This document shows positions 8,604-17,746 of a stretch of DNA of 64,000 nucleotides, in pieces; the first letter of the stretch is position 1, and every line of letters begins with the position of its first letter. The translations under genes and the position numbers were made by a program. The notes under the pieces are model-generated. The model saw only the letters and a list, made by a program, of their open reading frames with translations. It had not been told where the DNA came from and searched no databases. The stretch is from Pseudoflavitalea rhizosphaerae (GTDB lineage: Bacteria; Bacteroidota; Bacteroidia; Chitinophagales; Chitinophagaceae), in the NCBI RefSeq assembly GCF_003991355.1, contig NZ_RCSU01000005.1, positions 62,001 through 126,000 on the forward strand. The letters run 5' to 3'.

Positions 8604-8712
8604 GCAGTCGCTCGCCTCTGGCGAGTGACTTATATTCCGTCGCCTCCGGCGACACGGTGTTCGCCGGAGGCGAACAAATACGGGTCACTCGCCAGAGGCG
8701 AGCGACTGGCGG
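8604..8712 (+). repeat. Multi-hairpin intergenic repeat, copy A
   Basis: Outer arms 8606-8630 and 8684-8707 are inverted copies of each other, and each is itself a hairpin (CTCGCCTCTGGCGAG and CTCGCCAGAGGCGAG). Between them lie two more hairpins, GTCGCCTCCGGCGAC and TTCGCCGGAGGCGAA. It sits between the 3' end of the T9SS gene and the 5' region of the susC-like gene. Strand is set by core order (GTCGCC before TTCGCC). Confidence 0.92.
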
Positions 8713-8719
8713 CTCCGTG

Positions 8720-11251
8720 TTATTTTCCGATCAGTAATTTTTTGGTGATCCTCGATTTGTCCATGATAATTTCCACTACATAAGTACCGGCAGGATAAGT
8801 GCTTACCGGAAGTGGTATCCTGAAATATTGCAGCTTCTTTTCAAAGGTCTGTTGATACAGTTGTATACCTGAAATACCGGTAATGGATATATGAACAATG
8901 CCTGTATGATTATTATTGATCGAAACAAAAGCATTATTCACGGCAGGAACAGGATAGATCTGTACTGTTTTGTCTATCACCGGATCTTGTGTTCCTAAAA
9001 TAATGTCTGGCTCCAGCAGGATCTGAAAAGGTCTTTCAATGCCGAAAGGTTGTTGTGCAGTTCCCATGAAATGCAGTTTGTTTTGCGCATCGGAATAGAA
9101 ATCTGTACAGGTAACTGTTGTGCTTTTATTGCCGAAGGCGGTAAACCCCTGCTGAATGCCATTTACATCTGTACGAAGCAATAGACCAAAGCTTTCCCTC
9201 GCCCCAAACTCAGGCTGGCCGGTGGTTCCGGCGATATAGTATTGTCCTCCGTATTCGATGGCGCTGGTGCCGGCATCCATCTTGTTGATATGGTATTCTT
9301 TTTCCCAGAGAAGATTACCGTCTGTATCTGTCTTCACCAACAGCAAATCCTGTTTTCCCGGTTCACCAGGGTATCTCACATAGCCGGTCACCAGGTAATG
9401 ATTGGCGGATGTGATGATTACTTTATTTCCCACGGATACATTGGTGCCGCGGGGAAAGGTTTTGTACCAGCGTAAGCCTCCCTGCGGGTCCAGCTTACTG
9501 AGATAGGCAGCCGAAGTGGAGGATTGCATGTTTTGCATGAAGCCGCTTACCAGGATATCATTTTCCGGAGTTACCCGGATGCTTCTTCCATAGATCCACA
9601 TATTGTTGAGCCGGTGCTTTTGTTTCCAGACCTCATCACCTTGTTTGTTCAGTTTGATCACACAGAGCATCCTCACTACAGCGCCGGTGCCTTCGTGCTC
9701 CATGCCACAGAGGAGGTAACCTCCATCAGGCGCCATCACAGCGTCCCTGATATAATTGGCGTGAACAACTTTCGTCCAGTCTATTTTTCCATCGGCATCA
9801 AATTTTGTTACATAATAATCATTGATGAATAAGGGGTTCCTGACTTCTGTTACTGACAGGAAGCTGCCGTCTGACATGGGTTTCAGCATCACGCTTTCGA
9901 TGCCATTGCCTGGTGAAGGCTGATGCCAGACCACATTGCCCTGTGCATCTGCACGTGTCAGGTATGGACGCATCTGGTCGGATATGGGATCGAGAATAGA
10001 CCCGGCCATTATCATGCCGCCATCAGGAAGAAGGGCTGCATTGGTCATGCGATGAACGGGGCTGAGCGGATCAGCATTTGTTCTTACGATCCTGGAAGGA
10101 TCCAGTAATGGGTGAGGGAAAGCGTATTCAGGGAAATTCCCATCAGCATTTGTTTTGAGCAGTACGGGTTCGGTGAGTATCATGTAGTATGTAGTGGCTT
10201 GTCCGCCAATAAGGATATTGCCATCTTTATCTATCAGCAGGCCGCGGCTATAATCCATTACGGGTGAACCATATGCTTTTATCCAGACTGCTTCTCCGGC
10301 TGCGTCCAGCCTTACCAAAGCCATGTCTGCGTTGTTCTGGTTCAGGTCGCCAATGCGGTTCCCCACCCGCGCCAGGAGTGTATAACCATTACCATTAACC
10401 GTAATATTCTCATCGCTGTCACCGAAATAGAAATCATGTTTTTTTACCCACTCGGTATTGCCTTTGTGATTTGTTTTCAGGAGGAAAATATCCTCGTTCT
10501 TTACACCTGTGAGCTGTACTCCCGAGTAAAGATAGCCGCCATCCGGAGTTTTGATTACACGCCTGATGATGGTAAGTGCATCCTGTGGGCCGGTGAATGC
10601 TACAGGTTGTTCGGTGATATTGCCATCAGTATCGCATTTGAAGTGATGAAGCGCCATATCGCCGGGGCTCATGTGCAGGAATTCCACACCGCCATTGTTG
10701 CCTGCAATGGCATTCATCTCATTGTATACTTCATAGCCCAGATGCTTTTCCCACAGGATATTGAAATCCTGGTCGAGGTACATCACATCAGGATGCCTTC
10801 GTTGTTGTTCTACATGCACAAATACCAGGAAAAAACGATTGTTGCCGGAAGACACCAATCGCAGGTGATCAAAACTGCCGTTGATATTGAATTCCAGTTC
10901 CCGGAGCACCTGGCCGTTCGCATCGAGCCTGGTCAGTTTGATGGCGGATTGCGTACCTGTATACACGCCGCCTGTAATCACTGTTTGTCCATTAGTGAGC
11001 TGCCCGATATCCTGCAGGTCGTACCCGTTATTTCCGATGCTTACCTGTTTCAGAATGGCGCCCTGTTGATCGATACGGTATAATTCAGTACTGGTCAGAA
11101 AAGCAAATTCCGTGTCACTTAGCTTGATGAGCTTCCTGCAATAATGTGATGAGTTATCGGATTTGCGCAGGATCTTCTGAAACGATTGTGCTGTAGCAAA
11201 CCGGCAAAAGGTTTGACAGAGAAAAAAGATAACTAAGGTTCGGAAGAACAT
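8720..11251 (-). CDS. Secreted propeller-like protein with type IX secretion sorting domain
   Basis: An 843-residue extracellular protein. It begins with a signal peptide (FFRTLVIFFLCQTFCRFATAQ), followed by many repeats of about 45-50 residues of the type LLKTNHKGNTEWVKKHDF, VRLDAAGEAVWIKAYGS and VKTDTDGNLLWEKEYH, alternating with PDGGYLLCG-type segments; this is a beta-propeller-like array seen in cell-surface proteins of Bacteroidota. The last ~80 residues (VQIYPVPAVNN ... SRITKKLLIGK) form a type A T9SS sorting domain, so the protein should be secreted and anchored by the Por system. I chose ATG 11251 over 11284 because it places the signal peptide at the N-terminus. A TCAATTTG near-match -7 box lies about 20 bases upstream. 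Function is unknown. Confidence 0.82.
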   Translation of the reverse strand: MFFRTLVIFFLCQTFCRFATAQSFQKILRKSDNSSHYCRKLIKLSDTEFAFLTSTELYRIDQQGAILKQVSIGNNGYDLQDIGQLTNGQTVITGGVYTGTQSAIKLTRLDANGQVLRELEFNINGSFDHLRLVSSGNNRFFLVFVHVEQQRRHPDVMYLDQDFNILWEKHLGYEVYNEMNAIAGNNGGVEFLHMSPGDMALHHFKCDTDGNITEQPVAFTGPQDALTIIRRVIKTPDGGYLYSGVQLTGVKNEDIFLLKTNHKGNTEWVKKHDFYFGDSDENITVNGNGYTLLARVGNRIGDLNQNNADMALVRLDAAGEAVWIKAYGSPVMDYSRGLLIDKDGNILIGGQATTYYMILTEPVLLKTNADGNFPEYAFPHPLLDPSRIVRTNADPLSPVHRMTNAALLPDGGMIMAGSILDPISDQMRPYLTRADAQGNVVWHQPSPGNGIESVMLKPMSDGSFLSVTEVRNPLFINDYYVTKFDADGKIDWTKVVHANYIRDAVMAPDGGYLLCGMEHEGTGAVVRMLCVIKLNKQGDEVWKQKHRLNNMWIYGRSIRVTPENDILVSGFMQNMQSSTSAAYLSKLDPQGGLRWYKTFPRGTNVSVGNKVIITSANHYLVTGYVRYPGEPGKQDLLLVKTDTDGNLLWEKEYHINKMDAGTSAIEYGGQYYIAGTTGQPEFGARESFGLLLRTDVNGIQQGFTAFGNKSTTVTCTDFYSDAQNKLHFMGTAQQPFGIERPFQILLEPDIILGTQDPVIDKTVQIYPVPAVNNAFVSINNNHTGIVHISITGISGIQLYQQTFEKKLQYFRIPLPVSTYPAGTYVVEIIMDKSRITKKLLIGK

Positions 11252-11365
11252 GATTGTTGGATTTATATCCAAATTGACAATCATTCTTTCCTGCCCGTTG
11301 AGCAGATATCGCAGGTTGCCGGAAATGTGCGCCGGAATAACAAAAAGTCAGTGTCAACTGAATGA

Positions 11366-12202
11366 TTAACCTTTGATGGTATTTGAGTTTTCCTGTTTGG
11401 CGGTGTCCCCATTCATCTGGTAAGTGAGCATATCGCCATTCTTCAATACTTCCACGATGCGGTAACCATAATATGGTTTTCCCCAACTGCCGCCAACATG
11501 ACCATCGAAAAAATAATGTTTTCCATTATTCTCTTTTACGCTGTCCTGGTCGTGATCATGCCCATGAAAAATGCCCCTCAGGTTCATCTGCGCATCCAGG
11601 ATGGGGATCAATTCCGGACAGTCGATGCCGTTATCTGTCCATTTGAATGGCGTGATATGCATGAACACGAATGTATGTTTCTTGAAAACGTGTTTGTGCA
11701 GTTCCCATGCGGTGAAATCAAGATCAGGACAAACGTATTTGCCGGTTTGATCGGCGGTGTTGAGGAAAACGAATCCGCAATCCTTCAGCTCGAAAGAATG
11801 ATGCCAGCCATAGGAGAGTGATTCCCGCCAAACATCTTCCGTGACTTTATCGTGATTGCCATGCGTGGCATACCAGGGCATATTCAATGTATCCCATACT
11901 TTCTTTACCTGTGGAAAAAATTCCGGCTTATCGTGGAAGAGGTCGCCATTTACAACAGTGAAATCCAGTCCGCGGGTTTCTTTTTCCCTGTTCAGCCATC
12001 CGATCATTGTTTGGTGGGTGGTCCCGAATTCGGTTTTGGGCTGCCCGTAATGGCCATCTGAAGCCAGCGCGAAGCGGAGTAGGATCTTTCCCGGGTCCGG
12101 CAGTTCGAAGGAGCCGGGAGCGAATGACTGGAGGATATTTCCGGCGCTGAGCACCATGGCGGCACGGATGGTCTGGCCGATAAAACGCCTGCGGGTGGAC
12201 AT
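11366..12202 (-). CDS. Calcineurin-like metallophosphoesterase, exported
   Basis: A 278-residue metal-dependent phosphoesterase with all family motifs: ASDGHYG (Asp49, His51), NGDLFHD (Asp87), THGNHD (Asn117, His118), FMHITPF and FHGHDHD. The N-terminus MSTRRRFIGQ with a following hydrophobic stretch resembles a twin-arginine signal, so it probably acts in the periplasm. The substrate cannot be deduced; related proteins include phosphohydrolases of nucleotides, lipids and phosphoproteins. It stands alone, divergent from jetA with 88 bases between the start codons, and is probably unrelated to the defence operon. Confidence 0.85.
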   Translation of the reverse strand: MSTRRRFIGQTIRAAMVLSAGNILQSFAPGSFELPDPGKILLRFALASDGHYGQPKTEFGTTHQTMIGWLNREKETRGLDFTVVNGDLFHDKPEFFPQVKKVWDTLNMPWYATHGNHDKVTEDVWRESLSYGWHHSFELKDCGFVFLNTADQTGKYVCPDLDFTAWELHKHVFKKHTFVFMHITPFKWTDNGIDCPELIPILDAQMNLRGIFHGHDHDQDSVKENNGKHYFFDGHVGGSWGKPYYGYRIVEVLKNGDMLTYQMNGDTAKQENSNTIKG

Positions 12203-12290
12203 TATAGAAGGTTTTAGAGGATGTGAAGATAGTTTTTTTAACTATTTGGGTATTATTAATAAATTGGGCGCCTAATCCCGTGATGAAAGC

Positions 12291-13757
12291 ATGCAGCAAT
12301 CCGATATTTCTGAACTGTTGACCACTTCCCCCGCTGTACAAATGATCCGTATGCGCAATGCCCATTGGGTACTGCCATTCCTGTACCAGACCTTCAAATC
12401 CGAGAACAAACTGAGTATCCCGGAACCGGTACTGACCTCGGTACTGGCAGAAGAACTGCGTACCCATGCGGAAGGTACAGAGGACCTGGAAGAGGCCAGG
12501 ATCGAATTTGGGGAGGACGAAGAAAGCCGGGCCCGCAAATACCTGCTCAACTGGGTACAAAAGCGACTGCTCCAGGATTTCCCTGATGCAGACGCAGTAA
12601 CACAATACCAGCTCAGCTCGCATACGGAAAAAGTTTTCCAGTGGCTGCAAAGCCTGGAAAAGCGGCAATTCGTGGGAACGGAAAGCCGGTTCCGTTTTCT
12701 GTTCCAGACGCTGAAGGAAATGGTGGAATATACTGAAGACAATAGTGCAGCGCGACTGGAAGACCTGAAGAACAAAAGAGCTGAAATAGATAAAGAGATC
12801 AAAAAGCTGGAAATGGGTTATCAGCCCGAAGTGTTCAGCAATGCGCAGGTGAAAGAGCGGCTGGACTGGTTCATTCGCCTCAGCTATGAGCTTCTCAGCG
12901 ATTTCAGGGAGGTGGAGGATAATTTCAAAGGTATCCACCGCGCTATCGTTGAGCAACACACGAAAGCAGAGGCCAGCAAGGGCGCCATCGTGGGCTTCGC
13001 CTTCGGCGCATACGACGAACTCCGAAAAAGCGACCAGGGCAAAAGTTTCTACGCCTTCTGGGACTTCCTCATCAGCCGCAGCGGACAGGAAGAATGGAAA
13101 CAGATGACAGACAGCCTGCTGGCGTTATTGCAGGAGCGCGAGATCGATGCCAACGACAATTATATCCGAAATGTCAAAAGCCTGCTCCTGCAACAGGGAC
13201 GCAGTGTGTACGATGCCAATGATAAAATGGCCGAGAAACTCAGCCGCATCATTACAGAAAAAGAGATCGCACGCCACAGGCGTTTAAGGCAACAGATCAG
13301 TTCCATCAAGGAACTTGTATTCCAGTTGATGGACGAACCCAAAGTGGATGCAGGCCTTACCACCAGCGGATCAGCAGAGATAAGGATGAGTATGGAGCGA
13401 AAGCTCAACCTGATGCCAAAACAAGCGCCACCGGTTGTGAAGCAACCTGCCAACGCAGCTGAAAAAGTGGAAGACCTTGAACGCTTCAACAAAATGCTCA
13501 ATACTGCTTTCATCGATAAAAAGAAATTATGGAGCCAGGTGGAAGAAGTGCTGGAAAAACATCAAACGGCCACCCTTCGTGAGATCATAGACACAGTCGG
13601 CCTTGAACATGGGGTGGGAGAAGTGGTCAGCTATTTCAGCTTCCTCAAAGAAAAGAGCAATCGTGTACAGGCCCTGCCTGATATGAAGGAACTGATCCCG
13701 CTGGACAAGGCGCAGACACGTTTCATTGAAGTACCGTACCTCTTGTTCAGCCGGTAA
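12291..13757 (+). CDS. jetA: Wadjet subunit JetA (DUF3375)
   Basis: JetA is the kleisin-like (MukF-related) subunit of the Wadjet complex, an SMC machine that recognises and helps cleave small circular plasmids. The 488-residue product opens with MQQSDISELLTTSPAVQMIR and RNAHWVLPFLYQTFK, typical of DUF3375, followed by long charged helices (NKRAEIDKEIKKLEMGY) and a C-terminal winged-helix-like part (EEVLEKHQTATLREIIDTVG). It is the first gene of a four-gene operon with the standard jetA-jetB-jetC-jetD order; jetB starts 25 bases after its stop. No strong TAnnTTTG box is visible in the 88-base upstream gap. Confidence 0.93.
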   Translation: MQQSDISELLTTSPAVQMIRMRNAHWVLPFLYQTFKSENKLSIPEPVLTSVLAEELRTHAEGTEDLEEARIEFGEDEESRARKYLLNWVQKRLLQDFPDADAVTQYQLSSHTEKVFQWLQSLEKRQFVGTESRFRFLFQTLKEMVEYTEDNSAARLEDLKNKRAEIDKEIKKLEMGYQPEVFSNAQVKERLDWFIRLSYELLSDFREVEDNFKGIHRAIVEQHTKAEASKGAIVGFAFGAYDELRKSDQGKSFYAFWDFLISRSGQEEWKQMTDSLLALLQEREIDANDNYIRNVKSLLLQQGRSVYDANDKMAEKLSRIITEKEIARHRRLRQQISSIKELVFQLMDEPKVDAGLTTSGSAEIRMSMERKLNLMPKQAPPVVKQPANAAEKVEDLERFNKMLNTAFIDKKKLWSQVEEVLEKHQTATLREIIDTVGLEHGVGEVVSYFSFLKEKSNRVQALPDMKELIPLDKAQTRFIEVPYLLFSR

Positions 13758-13782
13758 TTCATCAATCATTAAACAAATCGTA

Positions 13783-14361
13783 ATGCTTCCATACACCGGA
13801 TTATTTATCAAACTCCTGAAAGGCCCCGTGGAGTATTTCGAAAAAGGAGCCTGGGAACAGTTGCTGACTTACCAGGGAGAGCTCACCACTTTCCTGCAAC
13901 AGCTGGGACTGATCCTTGTGCTGGACAAAGAGGATGGTTATGCCTACCTGGAACAGATGAAACTGGATGAAGAAGAAAGCACCGCAGGATGGGTGAGAAG
14001 GACCAGCATCAATTACGAAGAAAGTGTACTGCTGGTGTTGCTGCGGGATATGATGGCGGAATTCGAAGTAGGTGAAGTTACCAGTCGTGAGCTCATCCGC
14101 AAACGCCGCGAGATCAAGGAATATGCAGAGCTTTTCTTCAGGGAAAATGCAAGCCGGGTTAAGTTCATCAAAGAACTCGACAAACTCATTGATCGTGCAG
14201 AAGAGTTAGGGTTCCTTCATCGCATCGAAGACCATGAGATCCCCGATGAACAGAAATTCAGGATCCGCAAGATCATCAAGGCAAAAGTAGACAACGAGGT
14301 TTTGGAAAATTTTAAACAACAATTACAGGCACATGCAGCTAACGGTATTCAGCACGGATGA
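13783..14361 (+). CDS. jetB: Wadjet subunit JetB (DUF4194)
   Basis: JetB is the small KITE-like (MukE-related) subunit that bridges kleisin JetA and SMC protein JetC. The 192-residue product is mainly winged-helix type, with VLLVLLRDMMAEFEVGEV, TSRELIRKRREIKEY and ELGFLHRIEDHEIPDEQKF, as in DUF4194. I use ATG 13783 (MLPYTGLFIKLLKG) because the in-frame ATG 57 bases earlier lies inside jetA and adds a non-conserved extension. Its 3' end overlaps jetC by 29 bases, implying translational coupling. Confidence 0.9.
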   Translation: MLPYTGLFIKLLKGPVEYFEKGAWEQLLTYQGELTTFLQQLGLILVLDKEDGYAYLEQMKLDEEESTAGWVRRTSINYEESVLLVLLRDMMAEFEVGEVTSRELIRKRREIKEYAELFFRENASRVKFIKELDKLIDRAEELGFLHRIEDHEIPDEQKFRIRKIIKAKVDNEVLENFKQQLQAHAANGIQHG

Positions 14362-17300
14362 TCGCAAGAGTGGATTCAGATTGCAGTACATGGAGATCTT
14401 CAACTGGGGCACTTTTGATGAGCATGTGTGGAAGATCAACCCTGGCGGGGAGACTTCCCTGCTCACCGGCGCCAATGGCAGTGGCAAGACCACTTTCGTG
14501 GATGCGCTGCTGACCCTGATCGTTCCCGAGAAAAAATATCGTTTCTATAATCAGAGCTCCGGCTCGGAGAAGAAAGGTGACCGAACTGAAGAGACCTATA
14601 TCATGGGCGGCTATGGTACTGTAGCTACAGAGAATGGTCAGGGTACCAAAACCCTTTACCTCCGCGAGTCCCGCGAAACAGCCTATAGCGTGCTGCTGGC
14701 GCATTTTGCCAATGAAGCCGAGCAGTATGTTACACTTTTCCAGGTGCGTTATTTCAGCGGTAATGAAATGAAACGCGTGTTTGCAATTGCTCACAAACCA
14801 TTGCATATCGAAGATGATTTCAAGCCTTTCGACTTCAATGGCAACTGGCGCAAACGCATCGATACCCAACATAACAAGGGCAGCCGTAAGATGGTGGAAT
14901 GGTTCGACAGCGCCAGCCGGTACGCACATCGCATGGTGGATGTACTGGGCATGCAAAGCATCCAGGCGCTCGGGCTTTTCAACCAGACCGTTGGTATCAA
15001 AGTGCTGGGTGAGCTCAATGGCTTCATCAGGACCCATATGCTTGAGCCTCGCAATATGGAAGAACAGTTCCAGGAACTGAAGAAGCATCTGGGCACCTTA
15101 CTGGATGCACAACGAAATATCGAAAAAGTTGAAGAGCAGATCAGGCTGCTGAAGCCGCTGCAGAAAAGTTTCCAGGTGTACAAAGATCAGTCAGATGAAC
15201 TGGTCAGGGCAAAAGAAGAAATTGAGATTGCCAGGTTATGGAATATTTATACAAAATATAACCTGCTGGATGCAGGCATTGCAGCCGGGAAAAAAGAGAT
15301 CAGGGCGCTGCAGGAAAAGCTGACAGATGCCAGGAAAAGCATCAACGATATGCTGGAGGAAGAAAGACAGTTGCAAAACCAGCTGGATAGTAATAAAGCA
15401 GGACAACGTCTACTGCAACTTGAAAAAGACCTGGAAGCACAGGAAAACCAACTCAGGCAAACTGAGCTCATGCTGGAGAAATTCAATGATTTCAGCAAGG
15501 AGTTGGGGATCGATGAAACACCTGTTGATGAAGCCGCCTTCCAAAGGATAGTGAAGGAGGCTGAGCGCATCAGCAGGAAACTGCAAACAGAGATCAGGAA
15601 CAATGATGAGGACCGATGGGATGCGAAAGACAGGCTGAAACGTGCCGAACAGGAAAAGAACCGTATCCAGGAAGAGTTCAACATGCTCCAGCAAAGCAAA
15701 CACAATATTCCCGGCTACCTGGTCACTTTGAGAAAAGATCTTTGTTCTGCGCTTAAACTGGATACCGCCGAGCTTCCGTTTGCCGGAGAACTGATGCAGG
15801 TGAGATCGGAAGACCTGGAGTGGCAGCCGGCCCTGGAAAAATTGCTCCGTGGCCTTGCCACCCGAATGCTGGTGCCTCACAAGCACTACAGGAAAGTGAG
15901 TAAATACGTGAACCAGACCAATCTTCGTGCAAAACTTATCTACGAACATGTACAGGATGTGGCAGTGCCAGGGCATCCCGAAGAAGGCTCCATATTCCAC
16001 CTGCTTGAATTCCATCCTGAACATCCACTCAGCAATTGGGTGGCACAGCATATCATCATGCATATGGATTATTACTGTGCCAATAACGAAAAGGAATTGG
16101 AACGGTTTGATAAAGCCATTACTGTATACGGCCTCATCAAGAACCGCTCCAGGCATGAAAAGGACGACCGCCCCCAAAAAAACGACGCCAGCAACTATGT
16201 GATGGGCTGGAACAATGAGCGTAAACGAGAAGCATTGCAAAACCGGAGATTGCAATTACTCAGCGAAATTGAAAAGGCAGGCGAATCTGAGCAACGCTCC
16301 GAAGCGAAAAATAAAAAACTGCAAAGACAGGTAAGTGCAGCCGGACAGATTACGGAGCAAAGCAGGTTCGAACTTTTGAATGTTTCGGCTATTCAAAGGA
16401 CCATCAAGAAAACGCAGGACCAGATAGGTTCCCTGAAAGAGTCAAGCGATCAATTGAAAGTGCTCACCAGACAGGTAGATGAATTGCTGAAAAAAAGAAA
16501 TGCCATCGAAGCAGAAAGGGATTCTCTGGTGGGGAAGATCAGTGTTGATCAAACCCGCATCGATGAAATGGATAAAGAACAAACAGCTCTTGAACCGGTA
16601 TTGAACCAGCTTACAACAGAAGACAAAGAAAAGTTGTTGCAGTTCCAGCAAAAATACAGTAACGAGCTTGCAGAGATCAGTCTTCAGAATATCCAGGTAC
16701 AGTTCCTTCATTTGAAGGACCAGATCGAAACGCGTTCCCATAAGATAGAAGAAATGGTGAACAAGGAAGGCAGTTTTCTTGAGCGCTCCATCACCAGGAT
16801 CAAGAACCCGCCCATGGAGATCCTGCAGAGATTCACAGACTGGGCGGCGGATGTACAACCTTTTTCCGGTGAACGTGAGTTTGCCGGGGAATATATCGAG
16901 TGGCTGGATAAATTGGAAACAGACAATCTGCCCAGGTACAAAAAAGATTTTGAGCGTTACCTCCACGATACGATGGTATATAAAATGGGCGAGTTGAATG
17001 AAGAGCTCAGCAATTGGGAACAAACCATCCGGCAGAGTGTGGATGTGTTGAACAAGTCGCTCAGTGGCATCAACTTCAACAGGCTGCCGGACACATACAT
17101 TCAACTGGGGATTCGCTCTGTGGCTGATTCAACAGTTAAGGAGTTCAGGAATATGTTACTGGAAGCATTGCCGCAGGCAGTGAACTGGCAACAAAGTTCA
17201 TTTGATGATAAAGCAGAGCATTTCAGGAATAAAGTACAACCCCTCATCAATGTACTGGATGAAGGTGAGTCATACCGTGCACGTGTACTCGATGTGAGGA

Positions 17301-17746
17301 ACTGGTTCGAGTTCTGGGCTGACGAGCGATTCAGGAACACTGATGAGTTGAAAAAAACTTACCGGCAGATGGGGCAGCTATCCGGCGGTGAAAAGGCACA
17401 GCTGACTTATACCATCCTTTGCTCAGCTATTGCTTACCAGTTCGGAATAACGAGAGAAGGTAAAAATGCACGCAGTCTTCGCTTTATTGCTGTGGATGAA
17501 AGCTTCAGTAATCAGGATGAAGAAAAAGCTACTTACCTGATGGAACTTTGCAAACAATTGCATCTTCAGTTGCTGGTAGTAACTCCAAGTGATAAGATCC
17601 AGATAGTGGAAGATTTCATTGCGCACGTTCATCTTGTGCAACGTGTGAACAGCAGGAACAGTATTCTCTTCAATATGACCAAAATGGAATTGAAAGAAAA
17701 ACAGAGGAAAGCAGCAAAGAATGAAAAAGGGAAATCCATTTCTTAA
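14333..17746 (+). CDS. jetC: Wadjet SMC-like ATPase JetC
   Basis: JetC is the MukB/SbcC-like motor of Wadjet. The 1137-residue product has an N-terminal half-ATPase with Walker A GANGSGKTT at about residue 46, two long coiled-coil arms (roughly 260-440 and 620-800, rich in E, K, Q and R) flanking a hinge-like region, and a C-terminal half-ATPase with the ABC signature LSGGEKAQ (about 1016) followed by Walker B RFIAVDESFSNQDEEKA (about 1050). Both halves are intact, so the ATPase should be active. It overlaps jetB by 29 bases and jetD by 26 bases. Length fits type I JetC proteins. Confidence 0.95.
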   Translation: MQLTVFSTDDRKSGFRLQYMEIFNWGTFDEHVWKINPGGETSLLTGANGSGKTTFVDALLTLIVPEKKYRFYNQSSGSEKKGDRTEETYIMGGYGTVATENGQGTKTLYLRESRETAYSVLLAHFANEAEQYVTLFQVRYFSGNEMKRVFAIAHKPLHIEDDFKPFDFNGNWRKRIDTQHNKGSRKMVEWFDSASRYAHRMVDVLGMQSIQALGLFNQTVGIKVLGELNGFIRTHMLEPRNMEEQFQELKKHLGTLLDAQRNIEKVEEQIRLLKPLQKSFQVYKDQSDELVRAKEEIEIARLWNIYTKYNLLDAGIAAGKKEIRALQEKLTDARKSINDMLEEERQLQNQLDSNKAGQRLLQLEKDLEAQENQLRQTELMLEKFNDFSKELGIDETPVDEAAFQRIVKEAERISRKLQTEIRNNDEDRWDAKDRLKRAEQEKNRIQEEFNMLQQSKHNIPGYLVTLRKDLCSALKLDTAELPFAGELMQVRSEDLEWQPALEKLLRGLATRMLVPHKHYRKVSKYVNQTNLRAKLIYEHVQDVAVPGHPEEGSIFHLLEFHPEHPLSNWVAQHIIMHMDYYCANNEKELERFDKAITVYGLIKNRSRHEKDDRPQKNDASNYVMGWNNERKREALQNRRLQLLSEIEKAGESEQRSEAKNKKLQRQVSAAGQITEQSRFELLNVSAIQRTIKKTQDQIGSLKESSDQLKVLTRQVDELLKKRNAIEAERDSLVGKISVDQTRIDEMDKEQTALEPVLNQLTTEDKEKLLQFQQKYSNELAEISLQNIQVQFLHLKDQIETRSHKIEEMVNKEGSFLERSITRIKNPPMEILQRFTDWAADVQPFSGEREFAGEYIEWLDKLETDNLPRYKKDFERYLHDTMVYKMGELNEELSNWEQTIRQSVDVLNKSLSGINFNRLPDTYIQLGIRSVADSTVKEFRNMLLEALPQAVNWQQSSFDDKAEHFRNKVQPLINVLDEGESYRARVLDVRNWFEFWADERFRNTDELKKTYRQMGQLSGGEKAQLTYTILCSAIAYQFGITREGKNARSLRFIAVDESFSNQDEEKATYLMELCKQLHLQLLVVTPSDKIQIVEDFIAHVHLVQRVNSRNSILFNMTKMELKEKQRKAAKNEKGKSIS

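Noticed and set aside
11928-12959. 343-codon minus-strand ORF
   Set aside because: Spans the start regions of two divergent, well-supported genes (metallophosphoesterase and jetA) in a wrong frame.
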